From: VMGX01 sp041658885
GTDB lineage: Bacteria; Patescibacteriota; Minisyncoccia; Phycocordibacterales; 21-14-all-36-13
NCBI GenBank assembly: GCA_041658885.1
Contig: JBAZZJ010000008.1
Span: 1 to 22,917, forward strand
DNA length: 22,917 nt
Direction of reading: 5' to 3'
Shown: piece by piece, positions 20,148 through 22,917 of the stretch
Layout: each line of letters opens with the position of its first letter
Position numbering within the stretch: position 1 is the first letter of the stretch
The notes under the pieces: generated by a model
Told to the model about the DNA's origin: nothing
Databases searched by the model: none
What the model saw: only the letters and a program-made list of their open reading frames with translations
Position numbers and translations under genes: made by a program

Positions 20148-21140
20148 ATGCCAGAAGAAACGCCACAAAAAAAGAGTGGGATAATAAGAACTTTTGAAAG
20201 TGATATTTCTGATATTATAAAATCAAAAAAAACATCCTTAACAGATATAGCGACAGCAGAACAAAGAAAAAGAGAGGAACTTGGCAAAAATAAAGAGATA
20301 CAAAATGAGGAAAAATCTACTGACTTTTTCAAAAAACTTTTAGAGAAAAAAACACTTCTTATAATAGGTTCCGTAATTGCTCTTGTCGTTGCCATTACGC
20401 TTATTCTTTTTGCCGTGTTTGGATCTAAAGACACAATCAACCCAACAACTTTTACTAATTACCAAGAAATGATTTTTAGTAATGTAACAAAAGAAGCAAA
20501 TCTAACTGGGGTAGGAAAAAAAGATTTTGTTTCTGAGATTTTAAACGAGAGAAGAACTAATGATTCTCAACTTGGTTCTATAACAAATATTTTATTATTA
20601 AAATATGATGTAGGCGCAACGAGAACATTAACCTCTTCTGAATTTTTTGATTTGCTTGAGGTCAGACTTCCTTCTACTTTATCAAGATATATAGAAAGTG
20701 ATTTTATGTTTGGATTACATTCGGTTAGAAACGTAGAGCCGTTTTTAATCTTAAAAACAAGTTCTTTTGAAAATGCCTTTACAGGGATGTTAGACTGGGA
20801 AAAGGATATGGAAAGAAATTTAGAGTCTATTTTTATTCAATCACTTAACCCTGACACAACAAACACCGGTGAGGTGCCAGAAAAAATTGACCTGAGCAAA
20901 ACAATACAGGGAACAAGCACAACAACGACAACAACGACTAGCGAAGAATTTGTTAACGTTAAAAAGGTGTTCAGTGATATGGTTGTAAAAAATAAAGACG
21001 CGCGTGTTATAAAAGATAAAAAAGGTGAACCTATTTTAATGTATGCTTTTGCCGATAGAAAAACAATCGTTATAACAACAAATCAATATACAATGACTGA
21101 AATTTTTGATAGGTTGAATAGAGTCAAGTTTTCAGAATAA
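20148..21140 (+). CDS. Single-pass membrane protein of unknown function
   Basis: The 330 residues form a charged cytoplasmic part (about 1-65, Lys/Glu-rich), one membrane helix (about 67-90, LIIGSVIALVVAITLILFAV) and a large external domain (about 95-328) with DVGATRTLTSSEFFDLLEVRLP, a Thr/Ser linker (about 254-265) and a closing segment KTIVITTNQYTMTEIFDRL. No enzyme motif is seen. It follows pnp after 132 bases without an obvious terminator, so co-transcription is likely. An older start MPEEN lies at 20069, now cut off by a palindromic element; the present start MPEET repeats it. No Shine-Dalgarno. Confidence 0.85.
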   Translation: MPEETPQKKSGIIRTFESDISDIIKSKKTSLTDIATAEQRKREELGKNKEIQNEEKSTDFFKKLLEKKTLLIIGSVIALVVAITLILFAVFGSKDTINPTTFTNYQEMIFSNVTKEANLTGVGKKDFVSEILNERRTNDSQLGSITNILLLKYDVGATRTLTSSEFFDLLEVRLPSTLSRYIESDFMFGLHSVRNVEPFLILKTSSFENAFTGMLDWEKDMERNLESIFIQSLNPDTTNTGEVPEKIDLSKTIQGTSTTTTTTTSEEFVNVKKVFSDMVVKNKDARVIKDKKGEPILMYAFADRKTIVITTNQYTMTEIFDRLNRVKFSE

Positions 21141-21141
21141 C

Positions 21142-21183
21142 GCAGACTAAAATGCGGACTGGACGCGGACTAAAAACGCGGAC
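21142..21183 (+). repeat. CGGACT-type tandem repeat, copy 2
   Basis: GCAGACTAAAATGCGGACT, GGACGCGGACTAAAAACGCGGA repeat the words found at 20016-20060. Both arrays directly follow stop codons. Confidence 0.65.
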
Positions 21184-21197
21184 GTAGTAAGATAAGG

Positions 21198-21224
21198 TTG
21201 ATTTATTAATAAAAAGAATATAAT
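21198..21224 (+). promoter_or_regulatory. Short-leader promoter of the TraR/DksA-type gene
   Basis: TATAAT (21219-21224) ends twelve bases before ATG. TTGATT (21198-21203) is a possible -35 with a short 15-base spacer. Confidence 0.5.
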
Positions 21225-21236
21225 ATTTGGGACAAT

Positions 21237-21602
21237 ATGGAAAAAGTTAAACAAGAAAAATTTAAAAAACTACTTGAAGACGAATTAAAGCTTTTGGAAA
21301 ACGAGCTTAATAGTGTTGGAAGAAAAAATCCGGACAATCCAAAGGATTGGGAAGCAGAACCAGATGAGGAAATGACAACCACTCCTGACCCCATTGACTA
21401 TGCAGACGAAATTGAAGAGTTTGAAGGCAATACGGCAATCTTAAAAGAACTTGAGGTTCGTTATAACGAGGTTAAAAAAGCTCTTGAAAAAATGAGAGAT
21501 GGGAGTTACGGAATATGTAATGTTTGCGGAAAAAAAATTCCCGAAGCACGTCTTGAGGCAAATCCTGCGGCAACCACTTGTTTGGAACACGTTAAATCAT
21601 AA
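21237..21602 (+). CDS. DksA/TraR-type zinc-finger protein
   Basis: The 121 residues have a coiled N-terminal half (KLLEDELKLLENEL), an acidic middle (DPIDYADEIEEFE), the MRDGSYGICNVCGKKIPEARLEANPAATTCLEH zinc region split here as DGSYGICNVCGKKIPEARLE and ANPAATTCLEH, and no extra domain. Ligands are CNVC and CLEH, the last being His instead of the usual Cys. Family members bind the RNA polymerase secondary channel and tune transcription. Whether this one responds to ppGpp is unknown. Expressed from its own short-leader promoter, with a strong terminator after it. Confidence 0.93.
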   Translation: MEKVKQEKFKKLLEDELKLLENELNSVGRKNPDNPKDWEAEPDEEMTTTPDPIDYADEIEEFEGNTAILKELEVRYNEVKKALEKMRDGSYGICNVCGKKIPEARLEANPAATTCLEHVKS

Positions 21603-21651
21603 AAACATAAAATCATAAAATCACTAAAACATTCAAAAATAGACAAAAGAA

Positions 21652-21679
21652 AAACATCGCATAAGCGATGTTTTTTTGT
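21652..21679 (+). terminator. Terminator after the TraR/DksA-type gene
   Basis: AAACATCGC and GCGATGTTT around ATAA, followed by TTTT. A second stem AAGTG-GG/CC-CACTT (about 21688-21711) follows. Confidence 0.9.
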
Positions 21680-21721
21680 AAATAAAAAGTGTGGGTTTTA
21701 ATCCGCACTTCACGACAGAAT

Positions 21722-21797
21722 GAGAGAATTGGTCTGCCTCTGGTCTCTTGTTGCTTGTGGAGATTGAGACTTTTGGTGGCCAATTCTCTCGGGAGAA
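21722..21797 (-). repeat. GAGAGAA-type stem-loop after the 21803 gene
   Basis: GAGAGAATTGG (21722-21732) pairs perfectly with CCAATTCTCTC (21780-21790), followed by GGGAGAATA. On the gene strand it starts five bases after the stop. The flank GACAGAA-GAGAGAA is shared with 22271-22320. Confidence 0.75.
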
Positions 21798-21802
21798 TAA
21801 AG

Positions 21803-22063
21803 TTACTTTTTAAGCATTTCCTTCAGGGCAGACACCATGCCTAGTTGTATTGTTTCAATGGAGTACTTGTCATTGAAAACAATTTTTCTCAAGGATTCTA
21901 GGGTCTCCTTGTTAGGGATCTCGAGAAGAAAAAATCCCATTACCTGACTCGATTTTAAAATTTCTGATCCTCGTCCGTCAGTGTTTAAAAATCTAAGAAC
22001 CCTCTGGTAATCCTGATTGGTGCAATCATATAGCGTTACGAGACAAAAAAGAGATTCTTTCAT
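21803..22063 (-). CDS. Small hypothetical protein
   Basis: Eighty-six residues, soluble, with an alternating beta/alpha pattern (LFCLVTLYDCTNQDYQRVLRFL, then VMGFFLLEIPNKETLESLRK, then IQLGMVSALKEMLKK), which suggests a small ferredoxin-like alpha/beta fold. No catalytic motif is seen. AAGG lies eight bases before ATG 22063 and abuts a long leader hairpin. It is the second of two minus-strand orphan genes arranged as gene plus stem-loop. Confidence 0.65.
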   Translation of the reverse strand: MKESLFCLVTLYDCTNQDYQRVLRFLNTDGRGSEILKSSQVMGFFLLEIPNKETLESLRKIVFNDKYSIETIQLGMVSALKEMLKK

Positions 22064-22074
22064 TTTATTTTCCT

Positions 22075-22182
22075 TTTAGTTAGTTCTCTAAACTTGTTTT
22101 TGTGTTTTTTGTTTAATTGTTTTGTTGCTTTTTTGCTTTATTGCTTTTTTGTTTTCAAAACAAACTTAGAGAACTAACTAAA
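22075..22182 (-). promoter_or_regulatory. Long hairpin in the leader of the 21803-22063 gene
   Basis: TTTAGTTAGTTCTCTAA (22075-22091) pairs perfectly with TTAGAGAACTAACTAAA (22166-22182), and TTGTTTT/AAAACAA extends the stem inward. The loop of about 55 bases is nearly all purine A-rich on the gene strand. The 3' arm touches the Shine-Dalgarno, so opening or closing it could control translation. Confidence 0.6.
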
Positions 22183-22203
22183 TTTTTTAAAGAACTTTCT
22201 GTT

Positions 22204-22260
22204 TCGCTCTGCTTGTCCCGCCTTGGCGGGATTGAGCTCATCAGTTGAGATACACATCTC
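22204..22260. other. Two small hairpins between the cassettes
   Basis: TCCCGCC-TT-GGCGGGA (about 22215-22231), like that in the pnp leader, and TTGAGAT-ACAC-ATCTCAA (about 22245-22262). Confidence 0.5.
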
Positions 22261-22270
22261 AAGACAGAAG

Positions 22271-22320
22271 GAGAGAACTTGGTTGTCCGTTATATACGGA
22301 GCCAAATTCTCTCGGGAGAA
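22271..22320 (-). repeat. GAGAGAA-type stem-loop after the 22322 gene
   Basis: GAGAGAACTTGG pairs with CCAAATTCTCTC (one mismatch). Inside, TCCGT-TATAT-ACGGA closes the loop, and GGGAGAA follows. On the gene strand it begins one base after the stop codon. Confidence 0.75.
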
Positions 22321-22321
22321 A

Positions 22322-22687
22322 TTAATTACTTACTCCAACAAAATAATTTAGTAGGGTTTTGGAGTAGTCGTTGTTTGGGTTTGGATTGGAAAACATTTTA
22401 AAATCATTCCAATCAGCAACAAGATGATACGCATATGTGTTAATCGAACGGTCAAACGAAGATTTAATTGTGATTTGTTTTCCGTTCTTGTGGTTTTCTA
22501 AAACAACATACCACGCATTATTGAAGTGAACCAAATCACTTCTTTGAGCAAGAGATAAAATCTCTGCATTTCTCTGAACTTGTTCTTTTGGCATCGGTAA
22601 TTTTGGATTACCAAAAATTGCTACCATCACCGTTGCCAAAGCAATTATCGAGATTAACCATACAGCAACTTTTTTAATAGAAAACAT
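22322..22687 (-). CDS. Small secreted or membrane-anchored hypothetical protein
   Basis: From ATG 22687 the product is 121 residues with one N-terminal hydrophobic helix (about 6-25, VAVWLISIIALATVMVAIFG), a signal anchor or uncleaved signal peptide, and an external domain of about 95 residues (LVHFNNAWYVVLENHKNGK, TYAYHLVADWNDFKMF) without cysteines or known motifs. GGAGG is four bases before the ATG. A perfect hairpin (GTGATTGACCC/GGGTCAATCAC, 22743-22767) lies upstream. Function unknown. Confidence 0.65.
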   Translation of the reverse strand: MFSIKKVAVWLISIIALATVMVAIFGNPKLPMPKEQVQRNAEILSLAQRSDLVHFNNAWYVVLENHKNGKQITIKSSFDRSINTYAYHLVADWNDFKMFSNPNPNNDYSKTLLNYFVGVSN

Positions 22688-22742
22688 ATGACCTCCATTA
22701 TATTTTGTTGAAATTTGTTTAAAAAAAATCAAAGAACTTCTC

Positions 22743-22767
22743 TGTGATTGACCCAAAGGGTCAATCA
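22743..22767. terminator. Hairpin upstream of the 22322 gene
   Basis: GTGATTGACCC and GGGTCAATCAC, perfect 11 bp, loop AAA. On the minus strand it may end an upstream transcript from beyond the window; the U-tract is 20 bases away and weak. Confidence 0.5.
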
Positions 22768-22780
22768 CAATTCAATTCGA

Positions 22781-22917
22781 CTCCCAGAGAGCGTCACACC
22801 AACCCAATTAGCTGGTGATAACCAATTTCGGTTATCTGAATCTCTCTGTATTAACCTTTCTGGGAGAACGCTGGAGAGGTCGGTTAGTTTTAATGTTGTG
22901 GCCTCTCCAATGTTCTC
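22781..22917 (-). repeat. Multi-stem structured region at the window edge
   Basis: CTCCCAGA/TCTGGGAG (22781-22866), alternative CAGAGAG/CTCTCTG, CACCA/TGGTG, GATAACC/GGTTATC (22817-22836) and TGGAGAGG/CCTCTCCA with GAGAAC/GTTCTC (about 22864-22917). The TCTGGGAGAAC end recalls CTCGGGAGAA of the two smaller stem-loops. No gene seen here. Confidence 0.55.

Noticed and set aside
21722..22320. Integron attC sites
   Set aside because: The stem-loops sit right after stop codons as attC would, but RYYYAAC and GTTRRRY core words are not visible and no IntI-type gene is present. Kept only as an analogy.
1..22917. CRISPR array
   Set aside because: No set of regularly spaced identical repeats with unique spacers was found; repeated words are palindromes, tandem units or tRNA pieces.

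Overview
The window looks like a piece of chromosome from an ultra-small, AT-rich bacterium of the Candidate Phyla Radiation (Patescibacteria, Parcubacteria-like). This is inferred from low GC, short single-domain housekeeping proteins, very many intergenic palindromes, few operons and many small orphan genes. No reading frame needs UGA as a sense codon, so the standard bacterial code fits.

Layout. The left part (1-6.6 kb) holds RNase Y (minus), an HU-type protein, an orphan SD-led small gene, tRNA-Gly(UCC), a tiny acidic protein, a membrane-anchored trypsin-like protease, and the AAA+ ATPase RarA (minus). At 6.7-8.2 kb there is a more GC-rich pair of orphan genes closed by stacked hairpins. 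Then come a Fic-family protein with a winged-helix N-terminus (8.2-9.3 kb), a scrambled tRNA-Pro locus (9.4-9.75 kb), YraN (minus), a DnaA-box cluster, tRNA-Gly(GCC), tRNA-Arg(UCG) and the CCA-adding enzyme. An AP endonuclease and a complete tyrosine recombinase follow on the minus strand. The right part carries rpsO, a NYN-domain protein, a DUF805 membrane protein, a truncated second NYN copy, a small membrane protein, pnp, a membrane-anchored unknown protein and a DksA/TraR-type zinc protein. The last 1.2 kb has two minus-strand orphan genes, each followed directly by a related stem-loop.

Functional themes. RNA turnover and maturation is well represented (RNase Y, PNPase, CCA-adding enzyme, NYN protein, S15, four tRNAs). 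DNA maintenance is covered by RarA, Xth, the Xer-like recombinase and HU. Between 10.28 and 12.47 kb there are DnaA boxes, one perfect 14-bp parS core and several parS-like half sites. With partly divergent gene polarity around them, this makes a testable oriC/centromere candidate.

The most unusual features are non-coding: (i) a dispersed family of palindromes with CCCYGT-KARA / TYTMAC-RGGG ends, seven complete copies and one partial, one of which lies between two versions of a gene start; (ii) three tRNA genes whose 3' ends are repeated 120-215 bp downstream, with hairpins between, like miniature att-flanked modules; (iii) a tRNA-Pro gene apparently split in its anticodon loop by DNA that carries another complete tRNA-Pro; and (iv) two modes of translation initiation, with housekeeping genes leaderless or lacking Shine-Dalgarno sequences and orphan small genes carrying strong ones.
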